DNA from: Chinchilla lanigera
Taxonomy: Eukaryota > Chordata > Mammalia > Rodentia > Chinchillidae
Reading direction: 5' to 3'
Assembly (NCBI RefSeq): GCF_000276665.1
Contig: NW_004955423.1
Coordinates: 8,935,568 to 8,999,567, forward strand
DNA: 64,000 nt
The translations under genes were made by a program, and so were the position numbers. This document shows positions 33,222 to 46,000 of this stretch, in pieces (position 1 is the first letter of the stretch; the number at the start of each line of letters is the position of its first letter). The notes beneath the pieces are model-generated. The model made no database searches and was not told the origin of the DNA. It worked only from the letters and a program-made list of their open reading frames with translations.

Positions 33222-34782
33222 AATATTGCTACAATACCTGAAAATGGGGATATGGCTTGGCAGCTGGGTGATGGTATAGCTTGCACAGTTTTGAAGTAAA
33301 TACTGAAAAAAAGCATGTATTTCTCCAAACAGATCATTAAGGGCAATTCTGGGGAGAACTCAGAAAAAGACAAGATCAAGAAGGTATATTTCTTAAGCGG
33401 TTGTGACAAGAATGCAGATAGAGATGTGAACAGTAAAGGGTATGCTGGTGAGGTCTCCATGGAGATGAGGAATGTATAACTGGGAACTAGAGTTAAGGCC
33501 AGCCTTGCTACACAGTTACAAGGTGGCTGTGGACTGCAGAGTGATGATTATTTTGTCTGGTGGAAGAAATATCTAAGGAGCAAAACACTTAAGCCACAAG
33601 GTTACTTTTAACTGCTTACAGAGATACAGCAGCAAAGGGATGGCTAATGGTGGAATTTGTAATTAATAGGGAAGAACATCCTTAAAATTCAAAAAATTAA
33701 CAACCTGGCCATGTAATAAGCAAAAATGCATGTCCAACAGAGGATGATAAGTGCAAGGCCAAGTTCCTGTTCGTTATAGAGATCAAAACAGACACAAGGG
33801 AGCCAGATAATATTCATTTAAACAGTGGGGAGAAGACACCACACGTGTTTCAGAAACCTTTGAGGCTGCCTTTCCTGTCACAGGCCGAGAGGCTTGGGAG
33901 GACAGAGTGGTTTGGGGAGACTGACCTGCGATGCTTCATGGGCTTGCTGCTCAGGGCCACCCTGGGACTCTAATCCCTGCAACCAGTGCAGCACTACGCA
34001 GTAGCTGTAGTTTAAGTAGCCCAGGAATGGCCAAGGTTACAGGTCTGAAACAGTACACCTTGGCAGCACCGTGCTGTGATTCAAGTGAGCCCAGACGCGC
34101 TGCTCTCAAGGACACAGCCAATAAGCCCTAATGGTGCCCACGGCCACACAGTGCTAATGCTGTAGGTGTGCAGAATGCAAGAGCGATAAAGACGTGGAGG
34201 CCTCCACCGAGAATTCCAAGGATGTACTGAACTGCCTGAGAGCCACACAGAATCTCCCATAGGGAAGGAGCTAGCGGAGTCCCTACCAGGTCATCATCTG
34301 GTAGAGCTGCAGCAGCAGAACTGCTGCTGAATTTTCAGAACAGATAAGCCACTGGCAGTGTGCAACCCGGACACCAGTGTACAACTCCTCTGGGAGAGCT
34401 GCCATGTGTGCTGAACTCTAACACAGCGTGTCCAGGGGGCTGTGTACACAGTGAAAGATTATTCTGGAGGACTAAGATTTAACATCTATCTGGTTGGATT
34501 TTTAGTCTTGCTTGGGACTTGTTACTCCTTCATTATGGTCTCTTTCACCCTTTTAGAATGGCAATGTCTATCTTATCCCTGTCCTGACACCATATCTTAG
34601 AAGCTGATAGCTTGTTTTGATTTTACAGGTTTACAGTTAGAAGGAGTTTGCCTTGAATCTGAGATAATATTTTGGGTTTTTAAATTGATGCTGGAACCAG
34701 TTAAGACTCTGGGAGTAGTGGGATAAAATCAATGCAGTTTTCATTGTGAGAAGGGTACAAGTTTGGGTGGTGAGGGGTTGAA
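33222..34782 (+). mobile_element. MaLR internal region
   Basis: About 1.56 kb between two related LTRs, the size typical of non-autonomous MaLR internal sequence. No long open frame. Motifs such as CCGAGAGGCTTGGGAGGA (33884) and GGCCAAGGTTACAGGTCTGA (34029) resemble MaLR internals. Confidence 0.7.
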
Positions 34783-35124
34783 TGATATAGTCTGAGTGTA
34801 TTCCCCCAAAGCTCATGTGCTGGGAAGTTGGGAGTACTAAGTGTTGCTTGGTTCATGGGGAGGGAGCTGGAATGAATGGATTAATGTTTTTCTCATGGAA
34901 ATGGACAAGCTGTCACAGGAGTTTGTCCCCCTTTTCCTTTTCTTATGTTTCTGCTTTCTGCCATGGGTTGAAGATATACAAGGTCCTCACAAGAAGCCAA
35001 GCAAATGCCAACCTTATGCTCTTGGGTTCTCCTAGAACAATGAGCCTAATGAACATCTTTATTTGGTAAATTATCCAATGTCAGGTACTTCTGTTATTGC
35101 AAAAAGAAAATGAACTAAGATACC
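34783..35124 (+). mobile_element. MaLR 3' LTR
   Basis: TGATATAGTCTGAGTGTATT, then CCCCCAAAGCTCATGTGCTG and ending GAACTAAGATACC. It shares order and motifs with the LTR at 32835 but is clearly diverged, so the insertion is old. Confidence 0.8.
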
Positions 35125-36824
35125 ACTGTCAAAACCCAGGAAAGAAGAAATAGGCAATCTGACTAGATCAATGTATAGCTTATTAAATAAACTGAATGAA
35201 TAGCAACTTTTCTGTACAGTTTATTAGACAAATTGAATGAATAGTAACTTTTCAAAACAAGAAGTACCAGGCCCAGATGGATTTACTGATGATTTCTACC
35301 AAATATTGAGGGGAAAATTATACCAATTGTTCATAATTTCTTCTAGAAGATGAAATCCTCATTTTATGCACCCAGTATTACCCTATTCCAAAACCAGATA
35401 AGGCTATTACAAGAAAACAACAGACATCTCTCACATACATAGATTTAAAAAAATCGTCAACAATAACATAAGCAAATGAATCCAACAGTGTATAAGAACA
35501 GTTACACATTGTACTTAAGAGAAATTTATTCCAGGTATGTAATGGTGATTCAATATTCAAAGATAAGCTAATGTAACCCATTATATTAAAAAAGAAAAGA
35601 AAATCACATAATCATATCCATAGATGCAAAAAAAGTGTTTGGCAAAACCTAACATCCAGTCATGGTAAAAACTCAACAAACTAGGAGTACAGGAGAATGT
35701 CCTTAAATTAATAAAGAATATATACAAAAAACCTGCAAGTAATGCAATACTTAACGGTGAGAAATGTTAGAAGCTTTCCTGATTAGTAATCAGGCAAGGA
35801 TGTTCCCTCTCATTGCTGCTTCTCAACATACTAGAAGTCCTCGATAATGTAATAAAACAAGAAAAGCAAATAAAATATACACAGATTGGGAAGGAAGAAA
35901 TAAAATTGCCTTTTCAGATGATATATTGTCTATGTAAGAAATCTAAAATAACTTTAAAACTTCTTGGAACTATTAAGCAATTATAACAAAGTTGTAAGAT
36001 ACAAGGTCAATATAGAAAAGTCAGTCACTTTCCTATAAATCAATAATAGACAATTGGAATTTGAAATTGAAACCAAATGCCATTTATATTGTACCCTCAA
36101 AACAAAATATTTAAATATGAATTGAACAGAATACTGAAAAGAGCTATATAAAGAAAATTTAAAAAACTTCTATGAAACAAAAGAAGTAAGTGGAGAGACA
36201 ACTTATGTTCATGGATAAGAAAGCTCAGTATTTTCAAGATGTCAACTTTTCTCAACTTGATCTACAGATTCAATACAATCCCAATTAAAATCTAAGAAAT
36301 TATTGTGAATATTTATAAAATATTTCTAAAGTTTATATGGAGAGGTAAAAGACCCAGAGCAGCCAACGCAATATTGAAGGAGAAGAACAAAGTTGGAAAT
36401 TTGATGCTCCACAATATCAAGACTTACCATTAAATCTACAGAAATCAAAAGACTATGGTATTGGTAAAAGAAAAGACAAACAAATGAGTATAACAGGACA
36501 GCTCAGAAATAGACTCACATAGATATAATCAATTGATTGTTGGCAAAAAAAGCAAAAATAATACAATAGAGGAGAAAAGATAGTCTTTCAACAAATAGCG
36601 TTGAAACAACTGGATATCCATACACAAAAACAAAAGCATAGAAGCAGATCATCTATCCACCACAAAAATTAATTCAAAATAGATCATAGACATAAATGCA
36701 AAAAACAAGAGAAAATCTATTTGTACTTGAGTTTGGCCATATTTTTTTTTTAGATAAATCACCAAAGGCATGATCCTTGATAGAAATAATTGATGAGCTG
36801 GTGTTTATTAAAATAAATAACTTG

Positions 36825-36905
36825 GGCTGGGGATATAACTCAGTGTAGAATATTTGCCTAGCATATGTAAGACACTGGGTTCAATTTGTAGTACCACAGA
36901 AACAA
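36825..36905 (+). repeat. ID-type SINE, plus strand
   Basis: GGGCTGGGGATATAACTCAG to GGGTTCAATTTGTAGTACCA followed by an A-rich tail; inserted in the L1. Confidence 0.8.
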
Positions 36906-37084
36906 AACAAAAACTTCTGCTCTGCAAAAGACAGCATTAGGAGAAAGGAAGATAAAGCCCAGGGTGGGAGAAAATATTTGCAAGAGATATATCTGATAAA
37001 GGACTGTCACACAAAATATACAAGTAACTCTTAAAACCAGATAATAGTAAAATAAACAATGCCATTATTAAATGGGCAAAAAGC

Positions 37085-37265
37085 CAGGTGTGATGGTATA
37101 TACCTGCCATTCAAAACTCTGGGAGACTCAGGCAAGAAGATTCAAGTTCAAGCCTAGCCTGGGCAACTTAGTGACTTAGTGACATTCTGTATCAAAACAA
37201 AATATAAAAAAGTGCTGGGGATGTAGTCAGTGTAAGGGCTCTGGGTTCAGTCAGCCTTAAGCAAA
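37085..37265 (+). repeat. B1+ID composite SINE, plus strand
   Basis: GCCAGGTGTGATGGTATATA to the TATCAAAACAAAATA junction, then GTGCTGGGGATGTAGTCAGT of the ID half; inserted in the L1. Confidence 0.65.
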
Positions 37266-37557
37266 TAAATAAAAAGAGAAACAAAATGAGCAAAAGATGT
37301 GGATAGACACCTTATCAAAGAAGACATACAGAAGGCAAATAAACATTAAAGGTGCTCAACATCAAATGTCATTAGGGAACTGCAAATTAAAATAAATACT
37401 ACTCACCTATTGGCTAAAATCTAAAACAATAAAAATTCCAAATGTGGATGAGAATTTACAGCAAGAGGAACTCTCATTGGTACATTACTGATCAGAATGT
37501 AAAATAGTGTAGTCAGTTTGTAAAACGGGACATTTATTGCAAAACTATACTCTTAGC

Positions 37558-37700
37558 TGCGTGTTGTGACACATTCTTATAATCCCAGGAATCTGGAAGG
37601 CTGAGGCAGGAGGATCCAGTCTCAAGATCAGGATCAGCCTGGGCAATTTAGAGACTTAGATCCTGTCTCAAAATAAAATAAAATAAATAAAATGTTCCAT
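37558..37700 (+). repeat. B1-type SINE, plus strand
   Basis: GCTGCGTGTTGTGACACATT to ATCCTGTCTCAAAATAAAAT with an A-rich AAATA tail; inserted in the L1. This copy lacks the clear internal duplication, suggesting the monomeric or composite type. Confidence 0.65.
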
Positions 37701-38214
37701 CCCAGTACCACCAAAACCAAACCAAAATAAAAACCTATGTTCTAACTGTACCTAATCCAGCAATAGTGCCTCTTGGTTTTTACCTGAGAGGATTGAAAAC
37801 ATGTCCACATAGAAAACTTGCACATAGATGTTTATATTAGCTCTATTCAAACTGCCAAAACTTTACTTAATCTTAGGCAAAAAGCTGAGAAGAGATACAA
37901 CTGCCAAAATTTATAAACATCCAAGATGTCATTCAGCAGGTGAGTGGACACACATATTGTGGTATATCCACTCAATGGAATATTATTCAGTGCTAAAAAG
38001 AAATGAACTATCAGGTAATAAAAAGACATGGAAGAAGCTCAGATGCATATTATAAGGTTAAAAAAAAGCCGGTCTGAATGCATAGGCTTCTAGCCCTATG
38101 ACATTACGGAAAAGGAAAAACTATAGAGACAGTGAAAAGGTCCATGACTGCCACAGGTTGTTAGGCAGGGAAGGATGAACAGATGGAGCACAGAGGATTA
38201 TAAGGCAACCATTT

Positions 38215-38400
38215 AGCAGTGCTGGCTGCTGTAACAGAATACGATAGACTTGGTAGTTTAAACAGTAGACATTTATTTTGCATAGTTCTAGAGCTGGGGA
38301 ACACTCACACTGAGGTGTCAACAGATCCAGTGTCTGGTGAGGGCACTTCCTGGTTTGCAGTTCAGTGATTATAACAAATGTCTTAGTCGTCTGTGGGAGG
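38215..38400 (-). repeat. MaLR-like LTR fragment, antisense
   Basis: GGCTGCTGTAACAGAATACG, ACATTTATTTTGCATAGTTC and GTGTCTGGTGAGGGCACTTC; same general class as 6500-6645. Tentative. Confidence 0.45.
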
Positions 38401-39595
38401 CTGACAGTGACGGAGGTGGGGGTATATGGGAATTCTTTGTACTTTCTGTTGAGTTTTGCTGTGAATTTAAATCAGATCTTTAAAAATCTACTTTTAGCAA
38501 ATTAAAATAAGAATACTATTTCATGAGGTGAAACAATACTTTCTTGTTTGCCTATTTCCTATAACAGCATTCATACTACAGTGGCAGAGCTGAGTATTTC
38601 CATCAGAGATAATATAATTATAAAGCCCAAAATTTTAATCTACTCTGTATAGAAAGATTGCCAAACTCAGATAGTTTGCTGAATACTGGCTTACTTTACA
38701 TATATAAATTGAGCTATCTTCCTATATCCCACCGTATACAAAGTTGAAAAATATAATAGAATTTGAGCTGAAGGCTAAAACTAAAATACTGCATAAAATA
38801 CAGAGGAATATTTGTGATTTAAGAGCAATGACTTCTCATGGAAGATGACAAAAGCACAAATCATAAGGATTCATATCCTTAATTTTGATTTCACAACCCC
38901 CAAAGTGACGGTCATCCAAGAACGAAGTTAAGAGATAGGTGAAGACTGGAGGGAGGCATTTACAATGTTTAAAATGGCAGGGAATTAATATCTCAGATTT
39001 ACAAAGACTACTTGCATATTAATCAAAACTGGAGAGGATGTGAAAGTGTGGAGATAAAGGGCATCACCCTCCACATTATTTTCTTACTTTTTCCACATGA
39101 ATTTTAGGAGGAATATTGTTTTTGTCTGCTTCTCCCAGAAACTTTGCTGCATTTCTATGGCTAGCCCACTTTTTCTAGACTAAAGTTTTTTCTTTGCAGT
39201 TGTAAATCTGTGAAACTTTCTTATGAAGGCAACTTGCTAGAGAAATTTATGACCTCTGGATTGTAACCTTAAACCCCTTATTATTTAGAGTACATTTTTG
39301 AGCTCAAGAGTCTTCTGCTATTTGGTCATTACTAAGTTGAGTGAGAAATGAGGGAGGATCTTAATAAGGCAAGATCATAAACAACTGACTTTTTGAACCT
39401 GAAGACATAATGCCTACTGTGAACTAAATTTATGAACTCAGAATGGTTGCATTGGGTGCCTAGAAACCAGAATTTCCATCTCCCAGAATGCATAATATTC
39501 AAATCCTCTATTCATCTGAATTGACCTACTTTTTAATTCTCACTCTCCTCCATCCCCAAATCCCTCCTACACTCGGGTTAAATATTTCCTAGAAC
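38400..39595. other. Intergenic, nothing recognised
   Basis: AT-rich sequence between MCOLN3 and MCOLN2. No open frame, exon signal or repeat family that I can defend. Confidence 0.5.
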
Positions 39596-39725
39596 CTTGC
39601 TACTTAAGTGGTGCACAGACCAACGGCAGCATTCTGGTAGAAATGCAGAGCCTCAGGCCCCACTGAAGCAGCCTGCGCCAATAGGATTCCCAGGTGAGTC
39701 AACGTGCACATTAACTTCTGAGACC
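39596..39725. repeat. MER5-like hAT DNA-transposon fragment
   Basis: AGTGGTGCACAGACCAACGG, AGAAATGCAGAGCCTCAGGC and ATTCCCAGGTGAGTC follow the MER5 order. Confidence 0.6.
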
Positions 39726-40075
39726 TCTGGATTGCCTTCTGAAGTTTCTCTGCCTCTACTGTGTTCTGTAAAAACCTGCTTATTATTTATTTTTACATTG
39801 TACTTCTGTACCTAGTGATAGGTACATACTAATGTGCACAATCCACTACAGGTATTTATGTAAAAGGTATCTCTTCTCCATTTTGTGAAACTGTTTACAG
39901 ATTGTTACGGATGTGAAAGTGTTTACGGAATCTCCCACAGATCAAGGAAGCTATCGGAGGGCAACTATTTTAATCATTTTTCTATCAGTATAGCAATATG
40001 GTGAGAATAAAGGATTTGTGTGGAGAAGGACATTCTTTGATTACAATGCATTGAGGACACTATGGTTTGTTTGTT

Positions 40076-40180
40076 AAAGTTTCTTAAGATAAGGCCTTAT
40101 TATACAGCCTGGATTAACCTTGAGTTTATGATCCTCCTGTCTCAGACTCCTGAGTGCTGGGGTTATAGGCATGTGTTGGA
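40076..40180 (-). repeat. B1-type SINE remnant, minus strand
   Basis: AGCCTGGATTAACCTTGAG, ATGATCCTCCTGTCTCAG and CTCCTGAGTGCTGGGGTTAT are the reversed 7SL body; diverged. Confidence 0.65.
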
Positions 40181-41580
40181 TTACATGTTGAGAAGGATAA
40201 TCCTTTAGCTATCCTTGCTAAAAAAAATTTGGTATCTGCCCATTTATTGGCTGCTCCCTTGGTTCTCCCTCAATAAAAGGTGACTGAAATTGGTATTTGC
40301 AGCTGCGGCTGTACGCCCCCTGATCCCAGACTTTTGCCTCTCTTGTTTTTCTTGTCTCTTTTTACTTTTCTTATTGATCCATGGGCACCTCGTTCTAGGG
40401 ACCGGTTCATCCTGGAGAGACAGGGATGAGTAATCCCACAGATTTGAAAGATCAAAGACCTGCACATAAATCTTGTACTTGCTAACCTGCTCTGTGGGTG
40501 ACTTCAGGAAAGCAACACACCTCTCTGAACCCATTTTCTCATATCAGAAGGGAGCTGATAGTACATAGAATGTACTAATAGCTTTCTACAAGCTAACCGA
40601 TATAAATCAATTTAGGCATCTAGAGCTCAAGGGTATCTGGGGACTTCTTGAAGCACGGAGCCTTTGTTCATGGTAGATTTTCTTATGAATGCAGTGTTAA
40701 CTATGAATTTTCTTTTTAATTACTACTGGTAAGTCGTTCAATAGGATGGTCCTCATTTCAGAAAACACAATGAGAACTTTATTGATGCACAACAAACAAA
40801 CAAACTTTGTCCTAGTTTATAGTCCCTTTCTAATGGGATTGTGGTCCTTAACAAGGAAGACCTAGCGTTTTGAAGCTAGTACATCTGTTCCTTCATGTTA
40901 GTTTTTCTTTGAACTTACAGTGTTTCAAAACATTCTTTAGCATAAAAATTAAGACATGTACAATTTCGTACAGTACACCTCTGACACTCTCTGTAAGCAC
41001 AGAGCTGTAACATTTCTCTCCTTTTCTTCTGAGAGGAACCAAAGCGCACCTCTGTTCGCCCGTTTCGACGACTGGCTGCATGGAATTTTCCAATCTGTCT
41101 GTACCCAGTGGGCACTCCTGATGAAATAAGGCAGTTTTGCTTAATAGTCTGTTGACAGGGATTTTTTTTGCAAAAGAGAGTCAATTATGTATGTTTTTAA
41201 GTACGTCTTTCTAATTATTTCTACCTGGTCTGTATCGTACCTAAACCTGGCGACCTTTTAAACACCTGCTCATGCAGACAGCCCTGACCCTTGTTGTCTT
41301 TTCTACCTGGTAAAGCTGAGGGATGGGATTCCTTAGGGAAGAGCCAGAGAGGGTCCCTCCAAACCCTCCAGGCACCTGCACCTTCCGTTGACTAGTGCCT
41401 GCACCATTTTCCTTACAGATTCCTAAGTGGCGACCAACTGCCCTGCTCCTTTTCCCACGAGCAGTGAGAGAGAAGAGAGGGGCAGCGGCCTGGTGCGTGG
41501 GCTAAGCCAGCCTCGCCCACTTTGGCCGCTCCAGCAAGCGAAGGGCGCTTCCTTCTGCTCTTCCTGGTGCACTGGTTGCT

Positions 41581-41825
41581 TTTTTTTTTTTTTTTTTTGA
41601 GACAGGGTGTGGCTACGTTGTTCAGGCTGGCCTCAGATTTGAGATGATCCACCTGCCTCAGCCTCCCAAGTGCAGGGATCACAGGCGTTGGACACCACGT
41701 CGGCCTCAGAACCCCCAAACAGAGAGCCTGGTATGGAGTTTCACAGTCTGGCGCTTCAGAATCGAAACCCGGGGGCTGGGGTGTAGATCGGGGGTGGAGA
41801 ACTCGCCTAGCAAGCGCATGGGGCT
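41581..41825 (-). repeat. B1-type SINE, followed by an ID scrap
   Basis: A T-run, then TTGAGACAGGGTGTGGCTAC and a reversed B1 body to GGACACCACGTCGGCC (41581-41705). A plus-strand ID-like scrap (GGGGTGTAGATCGGGGGTGG, then CGCCTAGCAAGCG) follows at about 41775-41825. Confidence 0.7.
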
Positions 41826-41899
41826 GGGTGCATCTCAATCAATCCATCATCCCTCTGGTTTGAATGAACTTGGTTGGTTTAGGTGAAGTCCTAGGGGGA

Positions 41900-43060
41900 A
41901 AGGACCACTGGACACCCCGCCCACGCTCTTGGTCTTCAGCGCTCCCTAGAGCATCAGAATCCAAAGGACCGTAGCCGCCGGCACGCCCGGGACGGAGAGC
42001 GCGGAGAGGTCTTGCGGACCGAGCGGGCAGCATCCGCCGGGGCGGGGCGGGGCAGGGCAGGGCGTGCCGGGCCNNNNNNNNNNNNNNNNNNNNNNNNNNN
42101 NNNNNNNNNNNNNNNNNNNNNNNNNNNNNNNNNNNNNNNNNNNNNNNNNNNNNNNNNNNNNNNNNNNNNNNNNNNNNNNNNNNNNNNNNNNNNNNNNNNN
42201 NNNNNNNNNNNNNNNNNNNNNNNNNNNNNNNNNNNNNNNNNNNNNNNNNNNNNNNNNNNNNNNNNNNNNNNNNNNNNNNNNNNNNNNNNNNNNNNNNNNN
42301 NNNNNNNNNNNNNNNNNNNNNNNNNNNNNNNNNNNNNNNNNNNNNNNNNNNNNNNNNNNNNNNNNNNNNNNNNNNNNNNNNNNNNNNNNNNNNNNNNNNN
42401 NNNNNNNNNNNNNNNNNNNNNNNNNNNNNNNNNNNNNNNNNNNNNNNNNNNNNNNNNNNNNNNNNNNNNNNNNNNNNNNNNNNNNNNNNNNNNNNNNNNN
42501 NNNNNNNNNNNNNNNNNNNNNNNNNNNNNNNNNNNNNNNNNNNNNNNNNNNNNNNNNNNNNNNNGCGCGGAGCGGTCCCCCGCCGCCTCCCCCGGCAGCG
42601 CCGAGACTTTGCGGGCGGACGCGGGGCCCGGAGCCAGGAGCGGGGCCGCGGGATCCCGACTCTGGGGCAAGCCGCGAGCGCCCGTGGATTACAGCTTTGG
42701 AGCAGAGCGCCCCTGCGCTCGGGCGCGCGTGCTCCGACGGCTGGCGCTTCGTTAGACTAGGCTGGGCGGGGCCTTCCGGAACAAACAACCCTTTCCTCAG
42801 GTGGGGGGCTACAGGGTGGTTACCCCGGCTTCTCCGTCCGCGTGAAAAGGCGCACAGTTCGGCCGGACGGCGCTGCCAAGGGGCCCCCCTCCGCGGTCAG
42901 GGCTGCAGCCACCCGCGGCGCCGCGGAGCGCAGGGCCACAAACTGGCCTTGGCTCCTGCTGCCCGGCCCGGAGCAGACACAGTGGTGCTTGTTCGACTTC
43001 CCTAAAGTAGAGCTGCGACTTTCCTGCCGTTCCTCGGGGTCCTGCCCATGTTATAAATGG
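41900..43060 (+). promoter_or_regulatory. MCOLN2: CpG island, probable MCOLN2 promoter and first exon
   Basis: Very GC-rich with dense CpG on both sides of an assembly gap. Tandem GC boxes (GGGGCGGGGCGGGGC) lie at 42039-42053. It lies about 12 kb upstream of the first MCOLN2 coding exon seen, and about 12 kb downstream of the MCOLN3 poly(A) site. That is where the MCOLN2 promoter is expected. I cannot place exon 1; it may be inside the gap. Open frames through the N run are artefacts. Confidence 0.7.
42074..42564. other. Assembly gap, 491 N
   Basis: A gap of non-round length, so probably a size estimate, inside the GC-rich island. Such sequence is commonly lost in short-read assemblies. Confidence 0.99.
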
Positions 43061-46000
43061 ACTTCAAGGAAGCAAAGAAAGCCAGAATTCAAGACGAGAA
43101 TTTGCTGGGGCTGTGCGGGCTGTCCACATGAATTTCCAGCAAGTGGGGCATATAGTTTTCAGACTTTTGAAAGAGCAATTTTGAATTGGTGGAACCTCAC
43201 CCGTGACTGGGTGCCGGTGACTGTCACACCAGAGTGACCTGTGTCATGGAATTTATAAACTCTTCATGCGGAGGTGTCTATTTGTAATGGGCCAGGAGAG
43301 TAGAGGTTAAACACGGTTTCCCTCTGTCTTACTCCTAAATGTACTGTCTTTAAAAGTGGGGAGCAAATGGACTCTGGATTTATTTGTCTTCTGCCTGGGT
43401 GGAAAACCACTTGTGCTCATTTATAGTGGGTGTGGTGTATAATCTCTGTTTGTATCTTGATTCTAGTATTGTTTTTTTTTTTTCTCAACACATTTCCTCA
43501 GAGTTTAATTTTTTTTATTAACATATCCTGTGAATATCTTCAGAAGCAGTGCTCAATGTTAAAGAACATATTGCTGGGTGTGAACAGCCTTCACGTTTTC
43601 CGGTCTGAAAGGTGCAGTATGTAGATGTGTGTGCAGTACTAGTTAGTGGGAAACAAGACTGTGTGTCCTTGTGAATTGAGAGGGAATGCAAGCGTTAGTA
43701 AATGAGAGGTGGGATGTTTTGTCTGTTGTTAATGGATACCTGAATGCAAATTCTGACATTTTATGTAGAGGGTGCTCACTATACCGTTCTCACAGAAGTG
43801 GTATGTGGACTTGATGCTATCGCCAACCGCCCTGTCTCTGTGGTGTGCTAACCAAATACTGTAGTATAAATTTGGAGGCATCTGGCAGCTTCCTGTTGAG
43901 ACAGAGGTCTGTTAAGATTTTACCTGACTTCCTCTTTATACCTTAGGGGAGTCAGACTCCTTTGCCATGCACTTTCCCCAGGAATGCCTTTGTCCTTCAG
44001 CAAGTCTTCTTTAAACCAAGTACAGTGGCCACATCCCTTAAAAAACAGGCACATGATCCACTCCAGAGGGCATCAGAATGGTGCCGTTTTATTTAACCTT
44101 CCCTATTAACAAAATAGTTAATCCTGGTAAAGTGAGGCAGTCACAGTCTTTTCCCCCAAAGAAGAATTATTCAAGTGTTGTTCTTACAAATAAACTAGCA
44201 GATGTAAAATAGCCTAATGAAGCAAGTAAGAAGACTCGTGGGACAAGTTCTGAACTGAGTGGTGGGGAATATAGAAGTGCAAGTCCAGGATGATGGTATT
44301 CACAGACTAATTTCCTCACCTAATCACTCCTCTGTCAGTAAAGGGAAATCTTGACCTTTTAAAGCGTTGTTAAAAAAGCAGGTTGGCCTCTTGTGGCTCC
44401 AGTTTTCAAAGTAAAAACAGTGGCCAAAGAGAGCCTTGTTAGCCATAAAAATAGAAAGCTGGCTCTTCCCTGTAGGCTGTTCTTTTTAGCTGAGGCCTAC
44501 AGTTTAAGTTCCCTGCGTCAGTTCTGAGGAATTTAAAGACACTTTAGAGAGCACTCATTTCAGGTGTTAGGGGCTCATAGAAAAAAGTAACTTCGTTTCT
44601 GGGCTTTATTATTCTTAAAATCAGACTGCAATAGTCTGTTCAATATCAGATATTTCAAGCCATGTTTTTGGTTTGTTTGCTTTGGCAATCATCTTTGTTT
44701 TTTCTTCCCATTTTGAGCCTCCAGCCAAGCTGTCTACCGTTTTTGAGGTTGGGCCTGAGCCCCCTTCTTCCTGGTATGAAGTGACTACAGAAGAGGCACA
44801 CGGCCCACCTTCCTTTCCTCTCAGCTGGGTGAGCTGCTTCCTTTCTTCTCCTGTGACAGTTGTGTTTCGTTTTTTTCTCCTTGACTGTATTGTAGTGGCT
44901 TCAGCCAAAACATCTGCCAGGCATGAATCGTTCATTTATGAGGCTGAAGAGTCTGGAAAATTGTCCTTGGGCTAATAATTCTAGGAGACACGCAATGTAA
45001 ATGATGGGCTTAAAAATAATACCACCTCTCCCAGTTAGAAGAGTTTTCTAGAGATGGTGTGAGTCTAGGGATTCACCAACATGATGCAAGGTAGCAGGTG
45101 CAAAATTAAGATAAGCTCAATGCGTTGAGGGGAAAATGATATTTATGTACTTACAGTATAACTTCTTTTACTTAGGAAGAGTCATCAGCATGCCCCTATT
45201 AAATCAGATACTTACTAGAAATGTTAGAGAAAGAGTCTTAGGAAATTCCGTGATCCCAGCCATCTTCCCTAGCTTAACTGCATTTGGAGTCCTGTACTTC
45301 TGAGCAATGACGTTTCCCTTGTACTTATCTCTGTCACTGAGAGCAGATTCCCCTGGTATCAAAAGGAGTGTGGCTTGTTGAGAACGAGACATCTGAAACA
45401 TGCAGCTGCAGTTCTGCTTTCTGGTAGTCTAAGGCAGCAATGTGGTAATCGGGGATGAGTTATTAGGAACTTGGTGTCATGATTATCTTTAGGGAAATTC
45501 CTAAAAATTTAGCATGTTCATCTTTTATGGGTGGCTCTAATAGAAAATGAAAAGCCCCTCTGGCTTTTCTTCAGGGTATGTCTTAGGATTTCAATGCCGT
45601 GTCATTCATGTTGGGAGATACGTGAAACGTAGCTAAACTTTCTTTCTTGGCTTCCCCCAACTTCCTGTCTTTGGGGCCCAGCAACCCAAGAGCCACCATA
45701 AACTGCATTGTTTTTCTTTCTCTCTTGTAAGACTAGCAAATCATGAGGCAATTTGCTCATAGTAGGAGCTGGAGTGGAAAGATCGTGTGACAGGTGTTAG
45801 GACTGGTCCAAACTCTTCCATCCGCTGAGTTGTCCCCGACAGTCATCCTGGGGACAGCATGGCCACTGTTGTAGAAAATTACAGAATTTAAGTTTCTGTG
45901 CTTATCACCGTTCGCTCTCTAACCCGTACCCACCACACACAAACTAAGGGCAAGGGAAAACTTCACGGCCTAGTTCCTGTTAGACTCTTTTTGAAAAAGC

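Larger units (their letters stand above)
35125..38150 (+). mobile_element. L1 ORF2, 3' portion of the split element, with SINE insertions
   Basis: Continues the L1 order from the break: AAGAAGAAATAGGCAATCTG (35144), ACCAGGCCCAGATGGATTTA, AGATTCAATACAATCCC (36266), AATGGAATATTATTCAGTGC (37974). Multiple stops and frameshifts. Interrupted by SINEs at about 36825, 37085 and 37558. Confidence 0.8.

Noticed and set aside
40244..40480. Possible ERV LTR end: CAATAAAAGGTG at 40271 followed by T-rich TCTTGTTTTTCTTGTCTC
   Set aside because: Suggestive of an LTR R-U5 region, but I could not find a matching start, a second LTR or a primer-binding site, so it is not called.
40893..41184. Cys-rich minus-strand frames (66 and 89 codons)
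   Set aside because: Overlapping frames with several CpGs hint at a decayed copy, but I recognise no family and see no splice or poly(A) context.
41946..43005. Open frames of 238-313 codons on both strands over the CpG island
   Set aside because: Most of their length is the 491-base N gap; the visible ends are GC-rich low-complexity translation with no known domain.
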